A DNA stretch of 64,000 nt from Nonomuraea aurantiaca (GTDB lineage: Bacteria; Actinomycetota; Actinomycetes; Streptosporangiales; Streptosporangiaceae). The notes below the pieces were generated by a model that saw only the letters and a list, made by a program, of their open reading frames with translations, made no database searches and had not been told where the DNA came from. The position numbers were made by a program, and so were the translations under genes. How positions within the stretch are numbered: the stretch's first letter is position 1; every line of letters starts with the position of its first letter. Shown piece by piece: positions 26,637 to 35,165 of this stretch. The stretch lies in NCBI RefSeq assembly GCF_020215705.1, contig NZ_JAIWNB010000004.1, forward strand, positions 310,001 to 374,000, written 5' to 3'.

Positions 26637-27239
26637 ATGAGCGAAGCGACCATCCCACGCCTGAACGCCCTCCCCGTCCGCCTCCTGCGTCTCTACGGCG
26701 GCCTGGCGCTGTACGGGCTGGGCATCGCCTTCCAGCTCGTGTCCGGGCTGGGCAACGCCCCGTGGAACACCCTGCACCAGGGCCTGGCCATGCGGACGGG
26801 CCTGTCAGTCGGGACGATCATCCTGCTGGTCGGCGTGCTGGTGATGCTGCTGTGGATCCCGCTGAAGGAGAAGCCCGGCCTCGGCACGATCAGCAACGTC
26901 CTGTTCGTCGGCCTGTTCGCCGACGCCGCCTTCTCCGTGCTGCCCATCGCCACCAACTGGGTGGCGAGCTGGCTCTACCTGGTGCTCGGCGTGCTGTCGA
27001 TCGCCCTGGCCACTGTCCTGTACATCGGCGCGGGGATGGGCGCGGGACCGCGGGACGGCATCATGACCGGCCTGACCCGGCTGGGGCTGTCGCTCCGGCT
27101 CGCCCGCTTCCTCATCGAGATCATGGTATTGGCCGCGGGCTGGCTGCTCGGCGGCACGGTCGGCGTCGGGACCCTGATCTTCGCGCTGGCCATCGGCCCG
27201 CTGACCCAGCTGCTCACCCGCTGGTTCCCCATGACGTGA
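26637..27239 (+). CDS. YczE/YyaS/YitT-family membrane protein
   Basis: 200 residues with about five hydrophobic helices: LYGGLALYGLGIAFQL, TIILLVGVLVMLLWIPL, ISNVLFVGLFADAAFSVL, LVLGVLSIALATVLYIGAGMGAGPRDGIM and ILVLAAGWLLGGTVGVGTLIFALAIGP-like segments. GLGNAPWNTLHQGLA and GAGPRDGIMTGL are the family signature. Such genes are frequently divergent from MocR regulators; a transport role is suspected but not established. Confidence 0.88.
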   Translation: MSEATIPRLNALPVRLLRLYGGLALYGLGIAFQLVSGLGNAPWNTLHQGLAMRTGLSVGTIILLVGVLVMLLWIPLKEKPGLGTISNVLFVGLFADAAFSVLPIATNWVASWLYLVLGVLSIALATVLYIGAGMGAGPRDGIMTGLTRLGLSLRLARFLIEIMVLAAGWLLGGTVGVGTLIFALAIGPLTQLLTRWFPMT

Positions 27240-27275
27240 TCCCGGCTGCTCGCCCGCTGCTTCCCCATGACTGAT
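27209..27275. repeat. Imperfect ~34-bp tandem duplication across the yczE stop codon
   Basis: GCTGCTCACCCGCTGG...CCCCATGACGTGATC is followed at once by GCTGCTCGCCCGCTGC...CCCCATGACTGATC. The first copy contains the stop codon and the second is noncoding. Confidence 0.75.
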
Positions 27276-27327
27276 CTCGCGGCCGTGTCCGCTCACGACG
27301 CGACGTGAGCGGACCGGCCGCGAGATC
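27273..27327. terminator. Long palindromic terminator after the yczE-like gene
   Basis: A 24-bp stem with a single T bulge (outer GATCTCGCGGCC/GGCCGCGAGATC, inner GTCCGCTCACG/CGTGAGCGGAC) and loop ACGCGA. No U tract follows, so it may be factor-assisted or block read-through into the GH15 gene. Confidence 0.75.
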
Positions 27328-27352
27328 GCCCTCCCGCCGGTAGCGTCAATAC

Positions 27353-29116
27353 ATGCGGATCGAGGACTATGCGCTCATCGGGGACATGCAGTCGGCGGCC
27401 CTGGTGGGCAGAGACGGCTCCATCGACTGGCTCTGCCTGCCCAGATTCGACTCCCCCTCCTGTTTCGCGGCCATGCTCGGCAGCGAGCGCAACGGCCACT
27501 GGTGGCTCGGCCCCACCGGCAGGCGGCCCGCCACGCGGCGCCGCTACCGCCCCGACACGCTCATCCTGGAGAGCGAGTGGGACACCCCGACGGGCACGGT
27601 CCGCGTCATCGACTTCATGCCGCCGCGTGATCGCAACCCCGACGTGGTCCGCATCGTCGAGGGCGTCTCGGGCACGGTCGAGATGTCCACGCAGCTCAGG
27701 GTCCGCTTCGACTACGGCAGGATCGTGCCGTGGGTGCGCCGGACCAACGGCCACCTGCAGGCGATCGGCGGCCCCGACTCCATCTGGCTGCACTCCCCCG
27801 TCCCGCTCAAGGGCGGCGACTACGCGCACCGCGCCACCTTCACCGTCAAGGAGGGCGAGCGGCTGCCGTTCGTGTTCACCTGGCACCCGTCGCATCAGCC
27901 GATGCCGTCGCAGATCCACGCCGAGACCCAGCTCGCCGAGACCGAGGCGATGTGGAGCGAATGGGTGGCCAAATGCACCTATGAAGGCCCGTACCGCGAG
28001 GCCGTCGTCCGCTCGCTGATCACTCTCAAGGGCCTCATCTACGACCCCACCGGCGCCATCGTGGCCGCGCCCACCACCTCCATCCCCGAAGACCTGGGCG
28101 GGGTGCGCAACTGGGACTACCGCTACTGCTGGCTGCGCGACGCGACGATGACGCTCGACGCCCTGATCAACTCCGGTTATCTGGACGAGGCCGCCGCCTG
28201 GCGGTCGTGGCTGCTGCGCGCGATCGCGGGCCGCCCGCAGGACCTGCAGATCATGTACGGCGTCGCGGGCGAGCGGCGGCTGCCGGAGATGCAGCTCGAA
28301 TGGCTCGACGGCTACGAGGGCTCCCGCCCGGTCAGGATCGGCAACGAGGCCGCCATGCAGCTCCAGCTGGACGTCTACGGCGAGGTGATGAGCTGCCTGT
28401 TCTTCTCCAGGACCTCCGGCCTGGCCGCCGACGACCGCGCCTGGGCGATCCAGCGCCAGCTGCTGGACTACGTGGCCGAGCACTGGGACGAGCCCGACGA
28501 GGGGCTGTGGGAGGTGCGCGGCCCGCGCCGGCACTTCACCCACTCCAAGATGATGTGCTGGGTGGCGCTCGACCGTGCCGTGAAGTACGTGGAGCGCTTC
28601 GGCAGGACCGGCCCCGTCAACCGGTGGCGGGAGCTGCGCGACGTCGTCCACGCCGAGATCTGCGACCGGGCCTACGACCCCACGCGCAACACCTTCACCC
28701 AGTACTACGGCTCGACGGCCCTCGACGCCTCGCTGCTGCTCATGCCCATGGTGGGCTTCCTGCCGGCCGACGACCCGCGCGTGGTCGGCACGGTGGCGGC
28801 CATCGAGAAGGAGCTGATGTCCGACGGTTTCGTCCTGCGCTACCCGGTGGCCGAGGACAACCAGGTCGACGGCCTGACCGGCGGCGAGGGCGCGTTTCTG
28901 GCCTGCAGCTTCTGGCTGGTGGAGGTGATGGCCATGCAGGGACGCAAGGAGGAGGCGACGCAGCTGTTCGAGCGGCTTCTCGCGCTGCGCAACGACGTGG
29001 GGCTGCTCGCCGAAGAATACGACCCGCGATACGAGCGTATGGTGGGAAATTTCCCCCAGGCGTTCAGCCACGTCCCCCTGGTGCACGCCGCCCGCGCCCT
29101 CTCCCGGCTGTGCTGA
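27353..29116 (+). CDS. Glycoside hydrolase family 15 protein (glucoamylase/trehalase-like)
   Basis: 587 residues. The N-terminal beta domain opens with IEDYALIGDMQSAALVGRDGSIDWLCLPRFDSPSCF, diagnostic for bacterial GH15. The catalytic (alpha/alpha)6 barrel contains GGVRNWDYRYCWLRDATMTLDAL (near residue 245) and EGAFLACSFWLVEVMAMQGR near the C-terminus. There is no signal peptide, so it is cytosolic. Actinobacterial relatives include trehalases, so trehalose or maltooligosaccharide is a likely substrate. Starts 25 nt after the palindromic terminator. Confidence 0.92.
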   Translation: MRIEDYALIGDMQSAALVGRDGSIDWLCLPRFDSPSCFAAMLGSERNGHWWLGPTGRRPATRRRYRPDTLILESEWDTPTGTVRVIDFMPPRDRNPDVVRIVEGVSGTVEMSTQLRVRFDYGRIVPWVRRTNGHLQAIGGPDSIWLHSPVPLKGGDYAHRATFTVKEGERLPFVFTWHPSHQPMPSQIHAETQLAETEAMWSEWVAKCTYEGPYREAVVRSLITLKGLIYDPTGAIVAAPTTSIPEDLGGVRNWDYRYCWLRDATMTLDALINSGYLDEAAAWRSWLLRAIAGRPQDLQIMYGVAGERRLPEMQLEWLDGYEGSRPVRIGNEAAMQLQLDVYGEVMSCLFFSRTSGLAADDRAWAIQRQLLDYVAEHWDEPDEGLWEVRGPRRHFTHSKMMCWVALDRAVKYVERFGRTGPVNRWRELRDVVHAEICDRAYDPTRNTFTQYYGSTALDASLLLMPMVGFLPADDPRVVGTVAAIEKELMSDGFVLRYPVAEDNQVDGLTGGEGAFLACSFWLVEVMAMQGRKEEATQLFERLLALRNDVGLLAEEYDPRYERMVGNFPQAFSHVPLVHAARALSRLC

Positions 29117-29131
29117 GGGGCAGGGCGGAGG

Positions 29132-30001
29132 TCAGGCGGCGAGCCGGGCCAGCACCTTGGCGAACTCCGGCGGCGGCGCCACCACGAGGCGGGCCAGACC
29201 GTCCTGCAGGACGATGTCCGCCCGGATGAGTGTCAGCCGCCCCTCGTGCCACCAGTAGACCTGCGGGCTGAGCCCGTCGGTGCGTACGGCGTGGACGCGC
29301 AGGCGCTCCAGGGCCCGCACCACACCGATCCCGTCGACCGGGTGCACGATCAGCGTGTACGGATCCGGCAGCACCACCAGCACCCCGTCGGCGGGCAGCG
29401 GCAGATAGTCGCCGAGCCAGCGCAGATGGGTGGCGGCGGCCGGGGTGCGGCTGGTCAGACGCCACACCGGCGTGCCCGACAGCTCGATGGACTCGATCTC
29501 CAGCCGCTCGTCCTGCCCGACGTTCCTGACGGCCAGCTCCAGCGCCCTGCCCGACGGGACGGGCCAGCAGCCGGCCTCCTCGGGGCGTACCGGCCTGGAG
29601 CCCACCGTGAGCAGCTCGACCAGGTCGCCGTTGAGGTGGCGGCCGACCACCCTGGTCAGGTCGGCGACCTCGTCGACCGCCTCGACGCGGGTCCGCAGCA
29701 GCGGCTTGACCTGGTCGAGGTCGCACACGTCGAGCAGCTCGTCGGCCGCGGCGACCGCGTTGGCGAGGTGCTCGGAGACCAGCATCGGCCAGTCGTCCCT
29801 GGGCCTGCGGCCCGCCTCGCGGCGCAGCCCGGTGAGCCTGACCAGGATCTCCCTGCCGCCACCCAGTGTCAGCGAGGCGCCGTCGGCGGCGAAGACGCAG
29901 GTGAAGCCGAGGGAATCGGCGACGAGCCCGAGCAGGGAGTCGAGGTCGGTGTCCTCGACCGACCGTCGCGAGGGCTCCCGGTCACGCCTGAACAAGTTCA
30001 C
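29132..30001 (-). CDS. Unrecognised conserved-looking protein
   Basis: 289 residues from the GTG at 30001, which follows AGAGGGG by 9 nt. The open frame continues upstream into the LD-carboxypeptidase gene, so a longer start is unlikely. No family is recognised. The N-terminus is basic (NLFRRDREPSRRS). The middle has alternating hydrophobic strands (DSLLGLVADSLGF, GREILVRLTGL) and a helical segment rich in Leu and Val. No signal peptide or transmembrane helix. Good codon-position bias supports coding. Confidence 0.6.
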   Translation of the reverse strand: MNLFRRDREPSRRSVEDTDLDSLLGLVADSLGFTCVFAADGASLTLGGGREILVRLTGLRREAGRRPRDDWPMLVSEHLANAVAAADELLDVCDLDQVKPLLRTRVEAVDEVADLTRVVGRHLNGDLVELLTVGSRPVRPEEAGCWPVPSGRALELAVRNVGQDERLEIESIELSGTPVWRLTSRTPAAATHLRWLGDYLPLPADGVLVVLPDPYTLIVHPVDGIGVVRALERLRVHAVRTDGLSPQVYWWHEGRLTLIRADIVLQDGLARLVVAPPPEFAKVLARLAA

Positions 30002-30044
30002 GCGCCGTGTCCCCTCTGTCCGTTTCGTCCGTATACCTGTATTC

Positions 30045-30938
30045 CTACCTTGCCTGCTCCTCGTCGCGGAACAGACCAGCCAGCGAGCACGATTCGGTAT
30101 CGATAGCCCCAAGAGCCCCAAGCCACACACTCATCTGTGGTGCGCCGTGACCTACCGGCAACCCCGCCAGGACAGGCACTCCGAGCGGCAGCAGCCGGTC
30201 TTTAAGCACGGGATAGGGATCCCCGCAGCCCACCCACGAACCGAGGGCGATCCCGCGCACGCCGTCGAAGGCACCCGCCTGCAAGAGCTGGGTGAGCATC
30301 CGGTCGATGCGGTAGGGCTCCTCGCCGATGTCCTCCAGCAGCACGATCTTCCCGGCGAACGACGGGTGGTAGCGGGTGCCGCACATGGAGGCGAGCAGCG
30401 ACAGGTTACCGCCCGCCAGTATGCCCTCGGCTCGGCCGGGAGACAGCACCAGGTCGCCGGCGACGGGCGGAGCCTGGCGGGCCAGGGCGGCCCGCAGGTG
30501 CTCCCAGGTGCGCGGTTCGGCCCCCTTCTCGTCGGCGATCACGTCGCAGGCCGGCATCGGGCCGTGCAGCGTGGGCACGCCCAGCTCCGCCGCGAACGCG
30601 TGGTGCAGCGCCGTGATGTCACTCGACCCGATCAGTGTCTTGGGTCCCGCCGCGCGCATGAGGCCCCAGTCGAGCAGGCCGAGCAGCCGGGCCGCGCCGT
30701 AGCCGCCCCTGGCGCAGAACACCGCGGAGACGGCCGGGTCGCACCAGGCGGCCTGCAGGTCCGCGGCGCGCGCCGCGTCGGCTCCGGCGAGGTAGGGAAG
30801 GTCCTGGCGGCCGAGAACGTGCTCGCCGACCACGACCTTCAGCCCAAGCCCCTCCAGGCGCTCGACCCCCCGCCTGAGCAGGACGGCGTTGGGCGGCCCC
30901 GAGGGCGAGACGACGGCGACGGTGTCACCCTGCCGCAT
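30045..30938 (-). CDS. LD-carboxypeptidase (peptidase family S66)
   Basis: 297 residues with DTVAVVSPSGPPN at the start, FCARGGYGAARLL, IGSSDITALHHAF (catalytic Ser region, near residue 105), EGILAGGNLSLLAS, LLEDIGEEPYRIDRML (catalytic Glu) and GLPVGHGAPQMSVWLG (catalytic His). Cytosolic serine enzyme that trims the terminal D-Ala of recycled muropeptides; MccF-type relatives give microcin C immunity. The 3' end overhangs the next gene's upstream region. Confidence 0.92.
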   Translation of the reverse strand: MRQGDTVAVVSPSGPPNAVLLRRGVERLEGLGLKVVVGEHVLGRQDLPYLAGADAARAADLQAAWCDPAVSAVFCARGGYGAARLLGLLDWGLMRAAGPKTLIGSSDITALHHAFAAELGVPTLHGPMPACDVIADEKGAEPRTWEHLRAALARQAPPVAGDLVLSPGRAEGILAGGNLSLLASMCGTRYHPSFAGKIVLLEDIGEEPYRIDRMLTQLLQAGAFDGVRGIALGSWVGCGDPYPVLKDRLLPLGVPVLAGLPVGHGAPQMSVWLGALGAIDTESCSLAGLFRDEEQAR

Positions 30939-31014
30939 TGATCAACTCCCGGACGAGCGGCGACGCCGACGTTGGCTTTTTCACCCGCCAAACGGTGTCA
31001 CACTTACCTCTCGT

Positions 31015-31899
31015 ATGCGACTTCCGCCCCACATCCTCGTGGTCAACGGCATCAAGGTCCGCCGGCCGGTCTTCCTGCTCGGTGCTCCGCACTCCGGCGC
31101 GGACCTGCTCGCCCGCGCCCTGAAACGCTCCCCCGGCTTCCACGTCACGATGGGCCGGACGTCCGTCGCCCACGTGGTGTACGCCTTCGCCCGCAAGCCG
31201 TCGATCGGCCAGACGTCGGGTGCCGTACGCGTGCTGCGCGACGCGCTGGCCGAGTCGTGGCAGGTGCTGCCCCGCTCGTGCGGCCAGTGCGCCGAGGCGT
31301 GCAGGGAGGCGGGCGGCGTGACGAGCATGGGCCCGTGCGTGGCCACCAGCGAGGTGACCAGGTTCGGCGACGGCAGTCCCGACCTGCTCTACAGCGCGCC
31401 CGTGCTGCTCCGGGCCTTCCCCGACGCCCGGTTCGTGCAGCTGATCCGCGACGGCCGCGACGTGACCGCCGACATGCTCGACGACCCGGACTGCCTGGCC
31501 TGGTTCAAGCCGGTGATGCTGTCGGAGGAGACCGAGTTCCCCAATCCCTTCCTCGGCGTCAACCGCGACGAGCACCGCGACCGCTGGAAGGGCATGCCCG
31601 CCGCGGGCAAGAGCGCCCTGCGCTGGCGCAGCGCCGTACGGCTCAGCGCCACGCTGCGCAAGGAGCTGCCGGCCGACCAGCTCCTCACGCTGCGCTACGA
31701 GGATCTCGTGCAACGGCCCGCGGAGCCGGTGGCGGCGCTCACGGAGTTCCTGGAGACGCGCGTGTCCAAGATCGGGTTGTACGCCCCGCGGGTCTCCGAG
31801 GTCGGCTCCTGGCGCACGCGCCTGCGGCCCGGCGACCTCACCCTGGTGGAGAAGGTCGCCAGGCAGGAGCTCACGCGACTGGGCTATCTGAAGCGCTGA
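31015..31899 (+). CDS. Sulfotransferase family protein
   Basis: 294 residues. [21 protein letters not shown] is the 5'-PSB (PAPS phosphate) loop (near residue 17) and [16 protein letters not shown] the 3'-PB site (RxxRD, near residue 140), as in PAPS-dependent sulfotransferases. The region between contains several Cys ([14 protein letters not shown]), unusual for the family. Substrate unknown. No strong ribosome site precedes the ATG. The last 29 bp overlap the convergent ABC gene. Confidence 0.82.
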   Translation: MRLPPHILVVNGIKVRRPVFLLGAPHSGADLLARALKRSPGFHVTMGRTSVAHVVYAFARKPSIGQTSGAVRVLRDALAESWQVLPRSCGQCAEACREAGGVTSMGPCVATSEVTRFGDGSPDLLYSAPVLLRAFPDARFVQLIRDGRDVTADMLDDPDCLAWFKPVMLSEETEFPNPFLGVNRDEHRDRWKGMPAAGKSALRWRSAVRLSATLRKELPADQLLTLRYEDLVQRPAEPVAALTEFLETRVSKIGLYAPRVSEVGSWRTRLRPGDLTLVEKVARQELTRLGYLKR

Positions 31900-33757
31900 A
31901 CTGGGTGCGGTAGAGCTCGGCGTAGAGCCCGCCGCGCGCCAGCAGCTCCTCGTGGCGGCCCCGCTCGGCGATGCGGCCGTCCTGCACGACGAGGATCTCG
32001 TCGGCCTCCCTGATCGTCGACAGCCGGTGCGCGATCACCAGCGAGGTACGGCCGGCCAGCGCGGTCTTCAGCGCCTGCTGCACGGCCGCCTCCGACTCCG
32101 AGTCGAGGTGCGCGGTGGCCTCGTCGAGCACCACCACGCGCGGCGCCTTCAGCAGCAGCCTGGCCAGCGCCAGCCGCTGCTTCTCGCCACCGGACAGCCG
32201 GTAGCCGCGGTCGCCCACGACGGTGTCCAGCCCGTCGGGGAGCGCCGCGATGAGGTCGCCTATCTGCGCGGCCCTGAGAGCGTCCCAGATCTCCTCATCG
32301 CTCGCCCCTGGCCTGGCATAACGGAGGTTGGCCCCGATCGTGTCATGGAAGAGATGAGCGTCCTGCATGACCACGCCTACGGTGTCGCGCAGCGAGGCGA
32401 GCGTGGCCTCGCGCACGTCGAGCCCGTTGATCCGCACCGCGCCCTCGTTGACGTCGTAGAGCCGGGAGACCAGCGAGGTGATCGTGGTCTTGCCCGCTCC
32501 CGAGGGGCCGACCAGGGCGATGAGCCGGCCCGGCCCCGCCGTGAACGACACGCCGCGCAGCACCTGCTGGGACGGGCCCGTGTCCTGCCTGGCCACCGAC
32601 TCCAGGGAGGCCAGCGACACCTCCTCGGCCGCCGGGTAGCGGAACTCGACGCCGTCGAACTCGATCGTCACCGGCCCGTCCGGCAGCGGCCGCGCGCCGG
32701 GCCTCTCCGACACCATGGGCTTGAGGTCGAGGATCTCGAAGACCCGGTCGAAGCTGACGAGCGCGGTCATCACGTCCACCTGCATGTTGGACAGCGAGGT
32801 GAGGGGCCCGTACAGCCGCATCAGCAGGGCGGCCAGGGCCACCAGGGTGCCCAGCTCGAAGGCGCCGCCGACGGCCAGCACGCCGCCGATGCCGTACACC
32901 AGCGCGGTGGCCAGCGCCGCCACCAGGCCGAGCGCGACCCGGAACACGGTGCCGTACATGCCGACCGTCACGCCCACGTCGCGCACCCTGGCGGCGCGGG
33001 CGCTGTAGACGGCGGTGTCGTCCTCGGGACGGCCGTAGAGCTTGGCCACCATCGCGCCCGCCACGTTGAACCGCTCGGTCGTGACCGAGCTCATCTCGGC
33101 GTCGAGCTGCATCTGCTCGCGGGTCAGCGCGGACATGCGCCGGCCGACCCACTTGGCGGGCACGATGAAGATCGGCAGCAGCACCAGCGCGACCACCGTC
33201 ACCTGCCACGACAGCGCCAGCATCGCGCCCAGCACCAGGACCAGGCTGATCACGTTGCTGACGACCGAGGACAGCGTGCTGGTCACGGCGCGCTGGGCGC
33301 CGATCACGTCGCTGTTGAGCCGGCTGACCAGCGCGCCGGTCTGCGCGCGCATGAAGAACGCGACCGGCATGCGCTGCACGTGGTCGAACACCTCGGTGCG
33401 CAGGTCGTAGATCAGCCCCTCGCCGATGCGCGCGGAGAACCAGCGCTGCACGAGCGTGAGAGCCGCGTCGACCAGCGCGAGCGCGGCGATCGCCAGGGCC
33501 AGGCCGACCACGACCCCGCTCTGCCTGGGCAGGATGCCGTCGTCGATGATCGCCTTCATCAGCAGCGGGTTGGCGATCACGATCACCGCGCCCGCCATCA
33601 CCAGCAGAAGGAACGCGGTTATCTGCCCGGTATATGGCTTCGCGTAGCGCGCGATGCGCCGGACCGTGCCCGGCGTGAGCCGCTGCTTGGTCACGGAGCC
33701 GTCGCGCCGCATGGACGCCCATACCTGGGGGCCGAAGCCCCCTCCCATCATCGCCAT
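31871..33757 (-). CDS. ABC exporter, fused permease and ATPase
   Basis: 628 residues. The N-terminal six-helix transmembrane domain (about residues 35-330) is followed by a nucleotide-binding domain with [12 protein letters not shown] (Walker A), [18 protein letters not shown] (signature), [12 protein letters not shown] (Walker B) and IAHRLST (switch His). This half-transporter would work as a dimer, exporting lipids or drugs (MsbA/LmrA-like, type IV fold). The [16 protein letters not shown] start is typical of actinobacterial members. Convergent with the sulfotransferase gene. Confidence 0.92.
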   Translation of the reverse strand: MAMMGGGFGPQVWASMRRDGSVTKQRLTPGTVRRIARYAKPYTGQITAFLLLVMAGAVIVIANPLLMKAIIDDGILPRQSGVVVGLALAIAALALVDAALTLVQRWFSARIGEGLIYDLRTEVFDHVQRMPVAFFMRAQTGALVSRLNSDVIGAQRAVTSTLSSVVSNVISLVLVLGAMLALSWQVTVVALVLLPIFIVPAKWVGRRMSALTREQMQLDAEMSSVTTERFNVAGAMVAKLYGRPEDDTAVYSARAARVRDVGVTVGMYGTVFRVALGLVAALATALVYGIGGVLAVGGAFELGTLVALAALLMRLYGPLTSLSNMQVDVMTALVSFDRVFEILDLKPMVSERPGARPLPDGPVTIEFDGVEFRYPAAEEVSLASLESVARQDTGPSQQVLRGVSFTAGPGRLIALVGPSGAGKTTITSLVSRLYDVNEGAVRINGLDVREATLASLRDTVGVVMQDAHLFHDTIGANLRYARPGASDEEIWDALRAAQIGDLIAALPDGLDTVVGDRGYRLSGGEKQRLALARLLLKAPRVVVLDEATAHLDSESEAAVQQALKTALAGRTSLVIAHRLSTIREADEILVVQDGRIAERGRHEELLARGGLYAELYRTQFSASDSPVA

Positions 33758-33887
33758 TCGGGGGTCCTCCTCCCCCGGCTCAGCACCCGGGAGGCCCGTG
33801 CGATTCCCGGCTCAGCTCAGCGCGAAACCCCGGCGCCGCCGGGCCGGCTCGACGCGGCACCCAGCGGCTCCCGAGTCAGCGCGACGC

Positions 33888-34715
33888 TCAGGCTCCGCCG
33901 AAGAGCGCCTTGAGGCGGCGTGCCTGCTCGACACCTTCCGCCACGCTCTGCTCCTCCAGGGTGCGCGCCCGCGCTCCCTGGAGGAGACGCTTGGTCGCCG
34001 CCGCCGCGTCCCGGTTGGTCGACAGCAGCTCCGCGATCTTGTCTTGTACGGCTCGCGCCAGGTCATCCGCCGCGACCACGCGTTCGGCGAGGCCGATCCG
34101 CATGGCCTCCTCCGCCCCGATCGTCCTCGCCGTCAGGCAGATGTCGATCGCCTTGGCCAGCCCCACCAGCTCGACCAGTGGCTTGGTGCCGGTCAGATCG
34201 GGCACCAGCCCCAGAGCGGGCTCTTTCATGCAGAATTTGACGTCGTCGGCCACGATGCGCAGGTCACAGGCGAGCGCGAGCTGGAACCCCGCGCCGATCG
34301 CGTGCCCCTGCACGGCCGCGATGGAGACGATCTCTGGTCGGCGGAACCACAGGAATCCCTGTTGGGCTTTCCTGATCTGCTGCTCGAACGCTGTGGTGTC
34401 GAGTTGCGCCGCCGAGCTGAACGAGCCCTGTCCGGGCACTCCCTCAGGCGTGAACATTCGCAGGTCGATGCCTGCTGAGAAGGACGGTCCCTCACCTTTC
34501 ACGACGACGATGCGCACCTGCTCGGGCAGGTTGCCCCCGATGTCAGCCAGTGCCGCCCAGGTCGCGAACGTCTGTGCGTTCCGCTTGCCGGGCCGATCCA
34601 GCGCGATCGTCGCGATCTCACCGTCCACCTCGAAGCGAAGTCCGATCTCCGCCAGCCTTTCGGCGGAGACTTCCTCCGTGTACCCCCCACGCTGTGGCGC
34701 CTGCGCTTCCGCCAT
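33888..34715 (-). CDS. Enoyl-CoA hydratase/isomerase family protein
   Basis: 275-residue crotonase-fold protein: IATIALDRPGKRNAQT, SFSAGIDLRMF (oxyanion hole 1), AAVQGHAIGAGFQLALACDLRI (signature and second oxyanion Gly), and FCMKEPALGLVPDLTGT. At the usual catalytic position it has EPALG with one Glu, and aspartate later, so hydration or isomerisation is possible. Probably fatty-acid or related acyl-CoA degradation. It lies downstream of the palindrome at 34756. Confidence 0.9.
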   Translation of the reverse strand: MAEAQAPQRGGYTEEVSAERLAEIGLRFEVDGEIATIALDRPGKRNAQTFATWAALADIGGNLPEQVRIVVVKGEGPSFSAGIDLRMFTPEGVPGQGSFSSAAQLDTTAFEQQIRKAQQGFLWFRRPEIVSIAAVQGHAIGAGFQLALACDLRIVADDVKFCMKEPALGLVPDLTGTKPLVELVGLAKAIDICLTARTIGAEEAMRIGLAERVVAADDLARAVQDKIAELLSTNRDAAAATKRLLQGARARTLEEQSVAEGVEQARRLKALFGGA

Positions 34716-34738
34716 CGCCCGCTCCCTCTTTGCCTTAG

Positions 34739-34788
34739 CCGTCGCGCCCGAGCCTACAGAATGTCATTCTGGGACTCGGGCGCGACGG
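34739..34788. terminator. Compound hairpin between the HTH and hydratase genes
   Basis: The outer 14-bp stem CCGTCGCGCCCGAG/CTCGGGCGCGACGG encloses a second perfect palindrome CAGAATGTCATTCTG (34756-34770). It lies just 3' of the HTH gene, so it may terminate it. The inner AGAATGTCATTCT also resembles a TetR-type operator for the hydratase. Confidence 0.6.
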
Positions 34789-34836
34789 CGGCTGACTTGG
34801 GACGAGCGGCTGCGGTCGCACGTTCCGAGGCGGCCG

Positions 34837-35052
34837 TCAGCGCTTGGACTTGCCTCGGGTCGCTCCCCCGCGCCCGCGCAGAGTCACACCGGACTCGCTC
34901 AGGATGCGGTGGATGAACCCGTAAGACCGACCGGTCGAAGCGGCCAGGGCGCGGATGCTCTCGCCCGCGGCGTAGCGCTTCTTGAGATCGCCGGCCAGTT
35001 TTTCACGATCGGCCCCGGTTACCCGGGTGCCCTTCTTCAGTGTCTCGGCCAC
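34837..35052 (-). CDS. Small helix-turn-helix DNA-binding protein
   Basis: 71 residues from a GTG preceded by GGAGGT. The core LKKRYAAGESIRALAASTGRSYGFIHRILSESGV is a helix-turn-helix similar to the HTH of resolvases or Hin-like proteins; a basic tail follows (RGRGGATRGKSKR). Such short proteins are widely conserved in actinobacteria, often near ABC-F genes, and act alone without an effector domain. Probably a nucleoid-associated or transcriptional regulator; targets unknown. Confidence 0.85.
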   Translation of the reverse strand: MAETLKKGTRVTGADREKLAGDLKKRYAAGESIRALAASTGRSYGFIHRILSESGVTLRGRGGATRGKSKR

Positions 35053-35165
35053 GAGTACCTCCTGTAGTGCCGGACTTCCGCAGCGTTACTCCGCCATGAT
35101 CAGTCATTTCAGCGGGATCGGCTACCTACTCCACGGGAAAAGATCCGTACCCACCCAAATTAAGA

